DNA of 64,000 nt from Variovorax davisae (lineage in GTDB: Bacteria; Pseudomonadota; Gammaproteobacteria; Burkholderiales; Burkholderiaceae_C): contig NZ_JASZYS010000004.1 in NCBI RefSeq assembly GCF_030316845.1, positions 310,001 to 374,000 of the forward strand, in the 5' to 3' direction. The notes beneath the pieces were generated by a model, which searched no databases, was not told the origin of the DNA, and saw nothing but the letters and a program-made list of their open reading frames with translations. The first letter of the stretch is position 1. The number at the start of each line of letters is the position of its first letter. Made by a program: the position numbers and the translations under genes. Positions 8,512 to 17,378 of this stretch are shown here, one piece after another.

Positions 8512-10467
8512 ATGCAGAAGACATCTTGGTCCGGTGGCTTGCGCCTGCTGGCATGGGGGCTGGTCGGCCTGGCGTTGCTGGGCCTGCAGGCATGTGGCGG
8601 CGGTGGCAGCAGCTTCTTCTTCCCGGGCGTTGCCACGCCTCCTGCGGGACTGCACTACGAGCGCAATGCCGTGGTGTACGCCCTGGGCCAGGAAATCCAT
8701 CCGAACGCCCCGAGCAGCAGTGGCGGTCGGATCGTCCGCTACGTCGTGCGTCCGGCGCTGCCCGACGGGCTCCAGATCGACCAGGCCAGCGGCGTCATCA
8801 GCGGCGCGCCGCGGGTGTCGGCGGCCCCCACGTTGTACACCGTCACTGGCAGCAACTTCGCGGGCGTGGTCACGGCCGGCCTGCTGATCGCGGTCCTGCC
8901 CAGGACGCAGTCCCCCGCCAATCTGCGCTACGACAACCAGAATGCGATCTACACCATTGGTGTGCCGATCCCTCCGAACCATCCCTCGGTGGACGGCGGC
9001 GACGTCAGCCGCTTCACGGTGCAGCCGGCGCTTCCCGACGGCCTGGCGATCGACCCCGCCACCGGCATCATCTCCGGCACGCCCAGTCGGGTCGCTGCCT
9101 CGGCCAGCTTCACCGTGACCGCCGCCAACAGCGCCGGCGCGACCAGCGCCCAGCTGCAGATCGAGGTCGGCAACCCGGCGAACAGGGCGCCCGGCCTGCT
9201 GGTCTTCGAGCAACCGAAGGCCGTGTACGCCGCGGGCAGGGCGGTCATGCCCAATCTGCCGCACAGCATCGGCGGCCCGATCGATGTCTTCGTCGTCTCG
9301 CCGGCGTTGCCTGCGGGATTGAGCATCGATGCCGCTGCCGGTGTGATCGCCGGCACGCCGCAGGATGTCAGCGCTGCCGCCGACTACGTCGTGACCGGCA
9401 GCAATGCGGCGGGTTCGGTCTCTGCGACGTTGAACATCGAGGTGGTTCCCGCCGGCACGGGCGTGCCGACCAGCCCCATGAGCGCCGCGCGCACCAACCC
9501 CACCGCCAGCCTGCTCGCGGCGGGAGTGGTGCTGCTCGCGGGCGGGCACGATGACACCCATACGCTGGCGTCGGCCGCGCTCTACGCCCCTGGCGCCGGC
9601 TCGTGGGTGTCGGCCGACCCGATGAGCGCCGCGCGCTTTTTCCATACCGCGACGCTGCTGCCGGATGGCCGGGTGCTGGTCGCGGGTGGCGAGGACCTCA
9701 GCGGTGTGTTCAACGCCTCGGCGGAGATCTACGACCCCGGCACGCGCCGGTGGTCGTCGACGGGCGCCATGCGCGTGGCGCGCAGCGGCCATAGCGCCAC
9801 CCTGTTGTCGACGGGCCAGGTGCTGGTGGCAGGCGGATCCAACGGCGGCTTTCTCGCCACCGCCGAGCTCTACGATCCCGCCACCGGCCAGTGGACGCCC
9901 ACCGGCAGCATGAGCACCGCCCGCAGCGTGTTCACCGCCACGCTGCTGGCGGACGGCCGGGTGCTTGCCGCGGGAGGCACCAGTGGCAGCCCGCTCGCCG
10001 CGGCGGAGCTGTACGACGCGGCCACCGGCCGCTGGACGCTCGCTGCGCCGATGATCGCGGCCCGGCTGACGCACACCGCCGTCCTGCTTCCCGATGGCAA
10101 GGTCCTGGTGACGGGAGGCAACGGCGGTGCCGCCGGCGGTGGCTCGCTGGCGACCGCGGAGCGCTACGACCCCGCCACCGGGGCCTGGTCGGCCACCGGC
10201 GCGATGAACAGCGGACGCACCGCCGCCACCGCGACCTTGCTGTTCGATGGCAAGGTGCTGGTCGCAGGCGGCTATGACGGCAACGGCAGTGCGCAGGCTT
10301 CGACGGAGCTCTACGACCCCGCCAGCGGTCGGTGGACGGGCACCGGCGCCATGCGCGGTGCACGCTACTTCCACACGGCCACCCTGCTGCCCGATGGCAA
10401 CGTGCTGCTCGCCGGAGGCGCCAACGACGTCGGGGCGCTGGCGACGACGGAGTTGCACGTGCCGTAG
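8512..10467 (+). CDS. Lipoprotein with putative Ig and kelch repeats
   Basis: 651 residues if started at the ATG at 8512, where a signal peptide ends in the lipobox LQAC followed by a Gly/Ser run. Upstream in-frame starts would bury the signal peptide. Three tandem putative-Ig (He_PIG) domains follow, each with PALPDGL.ID...G.ISG.P and a closing TVTGSN.AG pattern. About six kelch-type repeats follow ([15 protein letters not shown] ... [14 protein letters not shown]), enough for one beta-propeller. It is predicted to be surface or periplasmic and lipid-anchored, probably binding carbohydrate or protein. No catalytic residues are evident. It lies downstream of the TPR gene by 142 bp but is probably not part of that operon. 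Confidence 0.85.
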   Translation: MQKTSWSGGLRLLAWGLVGLALLGLQACGGGGSSFFFPGVATPPAGLHYERNAVVYALGQEIHPNAPSSSGGRIVRYVVRPALPDGLQIDQASGVISGAPRVSAAPTLYTVTGSNFAGVVTAGLLIAVLPRTQSPANLRYDNQNAIYTIGVPIPPNHPSVDGGDVSRFTVQPALPDGLAIDPATGIISGTPSRVAASASFTVTAANSAGATSAQLQIEVGNPANRAPGLLVFEQPKAVYAAGRAVMPNLPHSIGGPIDVFVVSPALPAGLSIDAAAGVIAGTPQDVSAAADYVVTGSNAAGSVSATLNIEVVPAGTGVPTSPMSAARTNPTASLLAAGVVLLAGGHDDTHTLASAALYAPGAGSWVSADPMSAARFFHTATLLPDGRVLVAGGEDLSGVFNASAEIYDPGTRRWSSTGAMRVARSGHSATLLSTGQVLVAGGSNGGFLATAELYDPATGQWTPTGSMSTARSVFTATLLADGRVLAAGGTSGSPLAAAELYDAATGRWTLAAPMIAARLTHTAVLLPDGKVLVTGGNGGAAGGGSLATAERYDPATGAWSATGAMNSGRTAATATLLFDGKVLVAGGYDGNGSAQASTELYDPASGRWTGTGAMRGARYFHTATLLPDGNVLLAGGANDVGALATTELHVP

Positions 10468-10499
10468 CGCCGTCGGCGTGCCCGTCCGGAGGTCAAGCC

Positions 10500-11311
10500 A
10501 TGAAGCTGTTCCTGTGCACTGCCATCGCGTTGTCCCTTGCCGGCTGCGGCGGTGGCGGAGGCGGCGGAGGAGGCGGCAGCGGCCCGGCGGTGGTGCCGGC
10601 GCTCGCTGCCGCGCAGCAGGTCGCGGCCGACGCATCGGCTGTCGCCGCCGTGCGCCCGGGCGTCTCGCCCTTCATCGCTTTCGTCGATGTGAAGGTGCCG
10701 GCCGGCGAGATCCTGACCGCGGCGCACTACCGCATCGAGCCCAAGCCGGGCAGTGCCTCTCGCCCGGTCGACGTCGACTACGCGATGTCCTACCTGAGCC
10801 GTCGTGGTCGATACCGACGGCCAGATGCGCCGGGCGGTGCGACTGGCACAGCTTTCCCTCGCTGGCGGCCCTGAGCCTGACGCTCGGGTCCGGCGGCCGG
10901 TATCCGATCGGGCAGCACGCGGTGTCGATCGCGCACGACGGTTCGCTGATGCTGATGAACGATGGCTCGGCGTCGGTCAACCAGCCCGCCGGTGCGCCGG
11001 CCGGCAAGACCCGCGGCTACAGCGCCGTGTCGGCCTACACGATCGACGCGGCGGGGCGCAGCGCGACCGAGGTCAGGCGCTTCGACTACGGGCAGACCGT
11101 GCATTCGTCGATCTGCTCCAGTGCCTACGAGGCAGCGGCCGACGGATCGGTGCTGGTGGACTACGCCGTGGCGGACAACATCACGCATGCGCGCCTGGTC
11201 GGCCTGGACCCGGGCCAGAACGCCGTGTTCGATTTCCATTACCCCACCGCGGGCTGCAACACCAGCTGGAACGCGCAGCCGATCGCCTTCGACGCGATGC
11301 GCTTCCAGTGA
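10500..11311 (+). pseudogene. Decayed aryl-sulfate sulfotransferase (ASST) lipoprotein
   Basis: The ATG at 10500 opens a lipoprotein signal (ALSLAGC, then a run of Gly) and the ASST N-terminal domain (VKVPAGEILTAAHYRIEPKPG ... YAMSYLSRRG) to about 10800. The family sequence then continues in the second frame (VVDTDGQMRRAV, from 10804). After about 10845 it continues in the third (WHSFPSLAALSLTLGSGG ... YPIGQHAVSIAHDGSL ... NTSWNAQPIAFDAMRFQ) to a stop at 11311. The remnant is about 810 bp, against roughly 1.7 kb for an intact ASST of this type, so two internal deletions with frameshifts are likely. The central catalytic propeller is missing. Family recognition rests on the C-terminal block. 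Confidence 0.7.
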
Positions 11312-11418
11312 AGCGCCTGGCGCGTGTATCGCCTTGGTAAATCAAGCCCGAGTGCGCCGCTGGGCTGTCGAATTCAGTGAGAATGCGTGCGCACGCATAC
11401 GCCGTGCCTCCCACCACC

Positions 11419-11841
<423 letters not shown>

Positions 11842-11887
11842 TTTCCTGCGGTTTTCAGCTTCCAGTCAGGTTTCGGGCGGTGTTGAT

Positions 11888-11905
11888 GTAACAATAAGGT
11901 GTTAC
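11888..11905. promoter_or_regulatory. Inverted repeat upstream of the second FHA gene
   Basis: GTAACA (11888-11893) and TGTTAC (11900-11905) form a 6-bp inverted repeat with a 6-bp AT-rich spacer, about 25 bp before the second FHA start and within the locally most AT-rich stretch. It is a plausible operator or promoter element; no regulator is assigned. Confidence 0.4.
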
Positions 11906-11930
11906 ACAATATTGCATCTGCCGAGGACGC

Positions 11931-12320
11931 ATGCCGAAACTGATATTGATGAAGGGGGTTGCCGCGACCCGGCAATATTCCTTGCTCGCGAAGCAGACCA
12001 CCATTGGCCGGGCTTCGACCAACGACGTCGTGCTCGACTCGATGCACGTGAGCCGGCACCATGCCCTCGTGACCGTCGACGGTCCCTTCGTGACCCTCAG
12101 CGACCTGGGCAGCCGCAACGGCGTCTTCGTCAACGGCACCAAGGTGCGCTCGCAGGTGCTGGTCGGCGGCGACGAGGTGTCGATCGGCAGCTTCAAGATC
12201 CGCTTCCTCTCGGGCGACCATGACCCGTCGGGGGTCGACGCGATGCGGCTCATGACGGCGCCGGAGCTGCTGGCGGACCTGGACCGGTCGCGCGAGACCT
12301 CGCACGCGTACGACGTCTGA
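11931..12320 (+). CDS. FHA-domain protein (second of two)
   Basis: 129 residues. An FHA domain covers residues 1-100 with GRASTNDVVLDS, VSRHHALV and LGSRNGVFVNG, the canonical Gly-Arg, Ser-x-x-His and Asn residues of phosphothreonine binding. The short C-terminal tail (MRLMTAPELLADLDRS) parallels the tail of the preceding FHA protein. It is separated from that gene by 90 bp containing an inverted repeat, so it may have its own promoter. The substrate and partner kinase are unknown. Confidence 0.87.
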   Translation: MPKLILMKGVAATRQYSLLAKQTTIGRASTNDVVLDSMHVSRHHALVTVDGPFVTLSDLGSRNGVFVNGTKVRSQVLVGGDEVSIGSFKIRFLSGDHDPSGVDAMRLMTAPELLADLDRSRETSHAYDV

Positions 12321-12357
12321 GCGGTCTGCTGAGTGCGTGCCCGATCGCCGCCGCACC

Positions 12358-13365
12358 TCAGCCGCCCCGCGCCCCCCGCGTCTCCGACGGCCGCTCCCCG
12401 AACCGCGCCCGGTACTGCGCCGCGAAGTGCCCCAGGTGCAGGAACCCGTACTTCTGCGCCACCGCGCGCACACCGCCGTCAGAGACGCCAGCGGATGCCA
12501 ACAGTTCGGCCCGCACCCGGTCCAGCCTGAGTTCCCGCAGGAACTCCATCGGCCCTTGGCCCGCATGCTGCCGAAACGCCATCTGCAAGGCGCGCGCGCT
12601 GCACCCGACTTCACGGCAGACATCCGCCAGCGACAGCGGCTGCTCCGCATGCGCCGCCATGTATTCCTGCGCCTTGCGCACCACGCGCGGCAGCAGGCTG
12701 CGCTGCGCCTCGCCGGCCAGCGCGCGCGAATGGTTGTGGCCCGCCGACATCAGCAGGCTCGACATCAGGTATGCCTCGGCATGCTCGCCAAGGAGTCCGC
12801 CCGACTGCAGCGCGTTGCCCGCATCGAGCGTCAGCCGCAGGTAGTCGATGAAATGCACCAGCGGCGCCAAGGCGGGGTTGTCCATCGGCACGCCCAGGTC
12901 GAACACCAGCTGCTGCTTCACCGGCGCCTGCAGCAAGGATTCGAGCCGCGACAACAGCGCCGACCGGGCCAGCCGCACGATCAGGTGCGGGCTGTCGTCG
13001 GCCCAGCGCATCGACAGCGGTTCGGTGGGCGAGGGCAGTGACGCCAGGGTGGGCGTGGCCTCCACCTGCTGCGCGCCACAGCGGATCTCCGCCCCACCGC
13101 GCAGCGGAATCTGCAGCAGGAAGAAGTCCTGCAGGTAGCCCGGGTCGATCTGCACGCCCGGCCCGTACTGCACGTAATTGAGGCTCACGTCGCGGTGCAG
13201 GCGCACGCTGTGGTGGCAGGCGTCGAGCTCGGCACGCGGCCGCAGCATGACCAGCTTGTGCGGGCAGAACACCCGGGCCACGCTCTCGCGCGCCTCGTCC
13301 ATGTCGTGGCTCTCGAAGAGTCGGTAGCGCTGCAGCGGCAGCCGTGAAGGGGTGGCGGTTTCCAT
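12358..13365 (-). CDS. AraC-family activator of the divergent catabolic operon
   Basis: 335 residues from the ATG at 13365 (METATPSRLPLQRY). The N-terminal about 200 residues are a cupin-like effector domain of the AraC-binding-like type (HRDVSLNYVQYGPGVQIDPG). The C-terminal about 100 residues hold the double helix-turn-helix of AraC proteins (LADVCREVGCSARALQMAFRQHAG, GGVRAVAQKYGFLHLGHFAAQYRARFGERP). It is transcribed away from the SDR/StyA operon starting at 13544, across a 178-bp shared control region. Regulators of this subtype (with FLHLGHFA) control aromatic and related degradation operons. The inducer is not deducible. Confidence 0.88.
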   Translation of the reverse strand: METATPSRLPLQRYRLFESHDMDEARESVARVFCPHKLVMLRPRAELDACHHSVRLHRDVSLNYVQYGPGVQIDPGYLQDFFLLQIPLRGGAEIRCGAQQVEATPTLASLPSPTEPLSMRWADDSPHLIVRLARSALLSRLESLLQAPVKQQLVFDLGVPMDNPALAPLVHFIDYLRLTLDAGNALQSGGLLGEHAEAYLMSSLLMSAGHNHSRALAGEAQRSLLPRVVRKAQEYMAAHAEQPLSLADVCREVGCSARALQMAFRQHAGQGPMEFLRELRLDRVRAELLASAGVSDGGVRAVAQKYGFLHLGHFAAQYRARFGERPSETRGARGG

Positions 13366-13543
13366 GGGGCCAGGGCACCGTAGCAAAAACCATCCCCGCC
13401 CACAATTCGGGCCAGCCCTTTGACGAAAGCTGCGCGCCACGGACAGCGCCTGCGTTTGCGGGACTCGCCAGCGGCCGCCTTGCCCCTAACGTTCGCTCCA
13501 CAGGCCATCCCGGCCTGCCGATCAACCCAGGAGAGCAAGCGTC

Positions 13544-14335
13544 ATGTTCAAGGGACTCGCGGGCAAGAGCGCCATCGTCACCGGTGGCTCCACATTGATA
13601 GGCGCCGGCGTGGTGCGTGCGATGCACGCAGCGGGCGTCAAGGTCGTCATCGCCGACATCGACGCCGACAACGGCCGGCCGCTGGCCGATTCGCTCGGCG
13701 CCGGCGCACGCTTCGTGCGCACCGACATCACCGACGACGCCCAGGTGCGGGCCTGCGTGGCGGAGGCGGCCGCGCGGCACGGCGGCGTGCAGTTCCTGGT
13801 CAACTTGGCCTGCTCCTACATCGACGACGGCTTCAAGTCGCCGCGCGCCGATTGGCTCACTTCGTTCAACGTCAACGTGGCGAGCGCGGTCGCCATGCTG
13901 CAGGCGGTGCACCCGCACATGGTCGCGGCCGGCGGCGGGGCGGTGGTCAACTTCACCAGCATCTCGTCGCGCGTGGCGCAGACCGGGCGCTGGCTCTACC
14001 CGGTGAGCAAGGCCGCGATGGCGCAGCTCACCCGCAACATGGCGATGGACCTGGCGCCCTACCGCATCCGCGTCAACAGCGTGTCGCCGGGCTGGACCTG
14101 GTCGGCCGTGATGGACAAGCTCAGCGGCGGCGACCGCGCCAAGACCGATCGCGTGGCCGCGCCCTTCCACCTGCTCGGGCGCGTCGGCGACCCCGACGAA
14201 GTGGCGCAGGTGGTGCTGTTCCTGTGCTCGGACCACGCCAGCTTCGTGACCGGCGCCGACTACGCGGTGGACGGCGGCTATGCCGCCATGGGCCCCGAGC
14301 AGGCCGTGCCCGCCATTCCCAAGTTGATGGACTGA
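13544..14335 (+). CDS. Short-chain dehydrogenase/reductase
   Basis: 263 residues, Rossmann-fold SDR. The cofactor motif appears as TGGSTLIGAGV (GxxxGxG region, residues 13-23). The active site is present as Ser (NFTSISS), Tyr and Lys (YPVSKAA), and the C-terminal FVTGADYAVDGGYAAMG is typical. It lies first in an operon with two StyA-like monooxygenases and a dienelactone-hydrolase fusion. It probably oxidises an alcohol or diol formed by the monooxygenases, or supplies a similar step; this is inferred from context. RBS AGGAGAG lies 9 bases before the ATG. Confidence 0.87.
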   Translation: MFKGLAGKSAIVTGGSTLIGAGVVRAMHAAGVKVVIADIDADNGRPLADSLGAGARFVRTDITDDAQVRACVAEAAARHGGVQFLVNLACSYIDDGFKSPRADWLTSFNVNVASAVAMLQAVHPHMVAAGGGAVVNFTSISSRVAQTGRWLYPVSKAAMAQLTRNMAMDLAPYRIRVNSVSPGWTWSAVMDKLSGGDRAKTDRVAAPFHLLGRVGDPDEVAQVVLFLCSDHASFVTGADYAVDGGYAAMGPEQAVPAIPKLMD

Positions 14336-14355
14336 CCCGATCAAGGAGACATGCA

Positions 14356-15594
14356 ATGAAGCGAATCGCCATCGTCGGCGCAGGCCAGTCGGGCCTGCAA
14401 CTGGGGCTCGGACTGCTCGCCGCAGGCTACGAGGTCACGATGTACAGCAACCGGACCGCCGAGGACATCCGGCACGGCAAGGTCATGTCCAGCCAGTGCA
14501 TGTTCGGTGCCTCGCTGCAGATCGAGCGCGACCTGGGCCTGGACCACTGGGCAAGCGATTGCCCCACGGTCGACGGCATCAGCCTGGCCGTGCCGCATCC
14601 CGAGCAGAAGGGCGCCAAGGCCATCGACTGGGCTGCGCGGCTGAACGCGAGCGCGCAGTCGATCGACCAGCGCGTCAAGATCCCGGCCTGGATGAGCGAG
14701 TTCCAGAAGCAGGGCGGCGAACTCATCCTCAAGGATGCCGGCATCGACGACCTGGAGGCCTGCACCCGCAGCCACGACCTCACGCTGGTCGCCAGCGGCA
14801 AGGGCGAGATCTCGAAGCTCTTCGAGCGCGACGCGCACAAGTCCACCTACGACAAGCCGCAGCGCGCACTGGCACTGACCTATGTGAAGGGCATGAAGCC
14901 GCGCCAGCCCTTCTCGGCCGTGTGCTTCAACCTGATCCCCGGCGTGGGCGAATACTTCGTGTTCCCGGCGCTGACCACCACGGGCCCCTGCGAGATCATG
15001 GTGTTCGAAGGCGTGCCCGGCGGCCCCATGGATTGCTGGGCCGACGTGAAGTCCCCGCAGGAGCATCTCGCGCGCAGCAAGTGGATCCTCGACACCTTCA
15101 CGCCCTGGGAGGCCGAGCGCTGCCGCGACATCGAGCTGACCGACGACAACGGCATCCTCGCCGGCCGCTTCGCGCCGACGGTGCGCAAGCCGGTGGCGAC
15201 CCTGCCATCGGGCCGCAAGGCGCTGGGCCTGGCCGACGTGGTGGTGCTCAACGACCCGATCACGGGCCAGGGCTCCAACAACGCGGCCAAGTGCGCCGAC
15301 ACCTACCTGAAGAGCATCCTCGCGCGCGGCGACGGCGCGGCCGATGCGGCGTGGATGCAGCAGACCTTCGACCGCTACTGGTTCGGCTACGCGCAGTGGG
15401 TCTCGCAGTGGACCAACATGCTGCTCGCGCCGCCGCCGCCCCACGTGCTCAACCTGCTGGGCAGCGCCGGCGCGATCCCGCCGCTGGCCAGCGCCTTCGT
15501 CAACGGCTTCGACGACCCGCGCACCTTCTTCCCGTGGTTCGCGGACCCCGCCGAATCGGAGCGCTTCATCCAAACCTGCGCCGCCGTCGCTTGA
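14356..15594 (+). CDS. styA1: Styrene/indole monooxygenase-type flavoprotein (StyA1-like)
   Basis: 412 residues. The N-terminal FAD-binding Rossmann motif is IVGAGQSGLQLGLGL. Group E features include SNRTAEDIRHGKVMSSQCMF, the conserved ALTYVKGMKP, the active-site block FNLIPGVGEYFVFPALT and the FAD-binding NDPITGQGSNNAAK. It has no reductase domain, so it needs FADH2 from a partner. The next gene is a close paralogue fused to a flavin reductase, exactly the StyA1/StyA2B arrangement of Rhodococcus and Variovorax. Those two-component systems epoxidise styrene or indole, or oxidise thioethers; the one from V. paradoxus EPS was, as I recall, reported as mainly a sulfoxidase. The substrate here is unproven. 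Confidence 0.88.
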   Translation: MKRIAIVGAGQSGLQLGLGLLAAGYEVTMYSNRTAEDIRHGKVMSSQCMFGASLQIERDLGLDHWASDCPTVDGISLAVPHPEQKGAKAIDWAARLNASAQSIDQRVKIPAWMSEFQKQGGELILKDAGIDDLEACTRSHDLTLVASGKGEISKLFERDAHKSTYDKPQRALALTYVKGMKPRQPFSAVCFNLIPGVGEYFVFPALTTTGPCEIMVFEGVPGGPMDCWADVKSPQEHLARSKWILDTFTPWEAERCRDIELTDDNGILAGRFAPTVRKPVATLPSGRKALGLADVVVLNDPITGQGSNNAAKCADTYLKSILARGDGAADAAWMQQTFDRYWFGYAQWVSQWTNMLLAPPPPHVLNLLGSAGAIPPLASAFVNGFDDPRTFFPWFADPAESERFIQTCAAVA

Positions 15595-15608
15595 GCCGGA
15601 GCCCGAGC

Positions 15609-17342
15609 ATGAAGCGACGCGTGGCCATCGTCGGCGCCGGACAGTCCGGCATGCAGCTCGCGCTCGGCCTGCAGCGCGCGGGGCATGAGGTGACGGTCTA
15701 TTCGAACCGCACGGGGCAGGAGATCTTCGACGGCCCCGTGATGTCGAGCCAGTGCATGTTCGAGACCGCGCTGCAGACCGAGCGCGAGCTGGGGCTCGAT
15801 GGGTGGGACGATGAATGTCCCTCCGTGGAAGGCATCGGCATGGTCGTGCGCAGCCCCGACGGCGGCAAGGCCATCGAATGGAGCGCGCGGCTCGACGGGC
15901 CCGCGCAGTCGGTCGACCAGCGGCTCAAGATCCCCGCCTGGATGGCCGCGTTCGAGCGGCGCGGCGGCCGGCTGGTGCTGCAGGACGTGGGGCTGGCCGA
16001 GCTCGAAGCCTGCGCCGCCACGCACGAGCTGGTGGTCGTCGCCAGCGGCAAGGGCGAGATCTCGCAGCTGTTCGAGCGTGACGCCGAGCGCTCGCCCTTC
16101 GACCAGCCGCAGCGCGCTTTGGCGCTCACCTACGTGAAGGGCATGAAGCCCGCCCAACCGTATGCGCGGGTGTGCTTCAACCTGATCCCCGGCGTGGGCG
16201 AGTACTTCGTCTTCCCGGCGCTGACCACCTCGGGGCCGTGCGAGATCATGGTGTTCGAAGGCGTGCCCGGCGGCCCGATGGATTGCTGGGCCGACGTGAA
16301 GACGCCGCAGGAGCACCTGGCGCGCAGCCAGTGGATCCTCGACACCTTCCTGCCCTGGGAGGCCGAGCGCTGCCGCGACATCACGTTGACGGACGACAAC
16401 GGCATCCTCGCCGGCCGCTTCGCACCGACCGTGCGCAAGCCGGTGGCGACGCTGCCTTCAGGTCGCAAGGTGCTCGGCCTGGCCGATGCGGTGGTGCTCA
16501 ACGACCCGATCACCGGCCAGGGCGCCAACAACGCGGCCAAGGCCGCCGACATCTACCTGAAGCGCATCCTCGAGCACGGCGACGCGCCCTTCGACGCCGC
16601 GTGGATGCAGCGGACCTTCGACCGCTACTGGGAAGGTTATGCGCGCTGGGCCACCGACTGGACCAACAGCCTGCTTGCCCCACCGAAGCCGCATCTGCAG
16701 AAGCTGCTGCAGAGCGCCACCCACATCCCCGCGGTCGCGAGCACCCTCGTCAACGGCTTCGATGACCCGCGTGCCTTCGCGCCCTGGTGGTTCGATGCCG
16801 CCGAGGCCGACCGCTTTCTGGAGACCAAGTCACGCGAGGCGGTGGCCGACCGCTTCGACCGGCGCGACTTCCGCAAGGCGCTGGGCCAGTTCACCACCGG
16901 CGTGACCGTCATCACGACCCGGGGCATCGACGGCCGCCGCGTGGGCATGACGGCCAACTCGTTCTCGTCGGTCTCGCTGGACCCGCCGCTGGTGCTGTGG
17001 AGCCTGGCGCGGCAGGCGCCGAGCGTGGCCGACTTCACCGGGGCCAGCCATTTCGCGATCAACGTGCTGGCGGCGCACCAGCACCACCTGTCGCGCCAAT
17101 TCTCGACGCCGCAGCCCGACAAGTTCGGCGGCGTGGACTGCTGCGACGGCACGGCCGGCGTGCCGCTGCTCAACGGCGTCATCGCCCGCTTCGTCTGCCG
17201 CAACGTGAGGCAATATGACGGCGGCGACCACCTCATCTTCATCGGCGAGGTCGAGCGCTACGACCGCTTCGACGGCGAGCCGCTGGTTTTTCATTCGGGC
17301 TACTACCAAGTGACGACGCGACATCCGGAATGCGTGCAATGA
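15609..17342 (+). CDS. styA2B: StyA2B: monooxygenase fused to flavin reductase
   Basis: 577 residues from the ATG at 15609. Residues 1 to about 410 are a StyA-type FAD monooxygenase very close to the upstream gene (GAGQSGMQLALGLQ, FNLIPGVGEYFVFPALT, NDPITGQGANNAAK). Residues about 415-577 are a flavin reductase of the StyB/HpaC class (FRKALGQFTTGVTVITT, GMTANSFSSVSLDPPLVLWSL, FAINVLAAHQ, FHSGYYQ). In the known family the fused reductase makes FADH2 from NADH and passes it to its own oxygenase domain and to StyA1. It lies 14 bp after styA1 in the same operon. The fusion junction is clean, with no stop or frameshift. Confidence 0.92.
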   Translation: MKRRVAIVGAGQSGMQLALGLQRAGHEVTVYSNRTGQEIFDGPVMSSQCMFETALQTERELGLDGWDDECPSVEGIGMVVRSPDGGKAIEWSARLDGPAQSVDQRLKIPAWMAAFERRGGRLVLQDVGLAELEACAATHELVVVASGKGEISQLFERDAERSPFDQPQRALALTYVKGMKPAQPYARVCFNLIPGVGEYFVFPALTTSGPCEIMVFEGVPGGPMDCWADVKTPQEHLARSQWILDTFLPWEAERCRDITLTDDNGILAGRFAPTVRKPVATLPSGRKVLGLADAVVLNDPITGQGANNAAKAADIYLKRILEHGDAPFDAAWMQRTFDRYWEGYARWATDWTNSLLAPPKPHLQKLLQSATHIPAVASTLVNGFDDPRAFAPWWFDAAEADRFLETKSREAVADRFDRRDFRKALGQFTTGVTVITTRGIDGRRVGMTANSFSSVSLDPPLVLWSLARQAPSVADFTGASHFAINVLAAHQHHLSRQFSTPQPDKFGGVDCCDGTAGVPLLNGVIARFVCRNVRQYDGGDHLIFIGEVERYDRFDGEPLVFHSGYYQVTTRHPECVQ

Positions 17343-17378
17343 GCACACCCCCATCCACCCCTTGAACGGAGCACATCC

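Noticed and set aside
8347..10635. Long minus-strand frame opposite the kelch lipoprotein
   Set aside because: Composition is Arg/His/Gly-rich with no motif; the plus strand shows a lipobox and repeats.
14341..16316. Minus-strand frames opposite the StyA genes
   Set aside because: They are shadows with repeated sequence only because the two StyA genes are paralogues.
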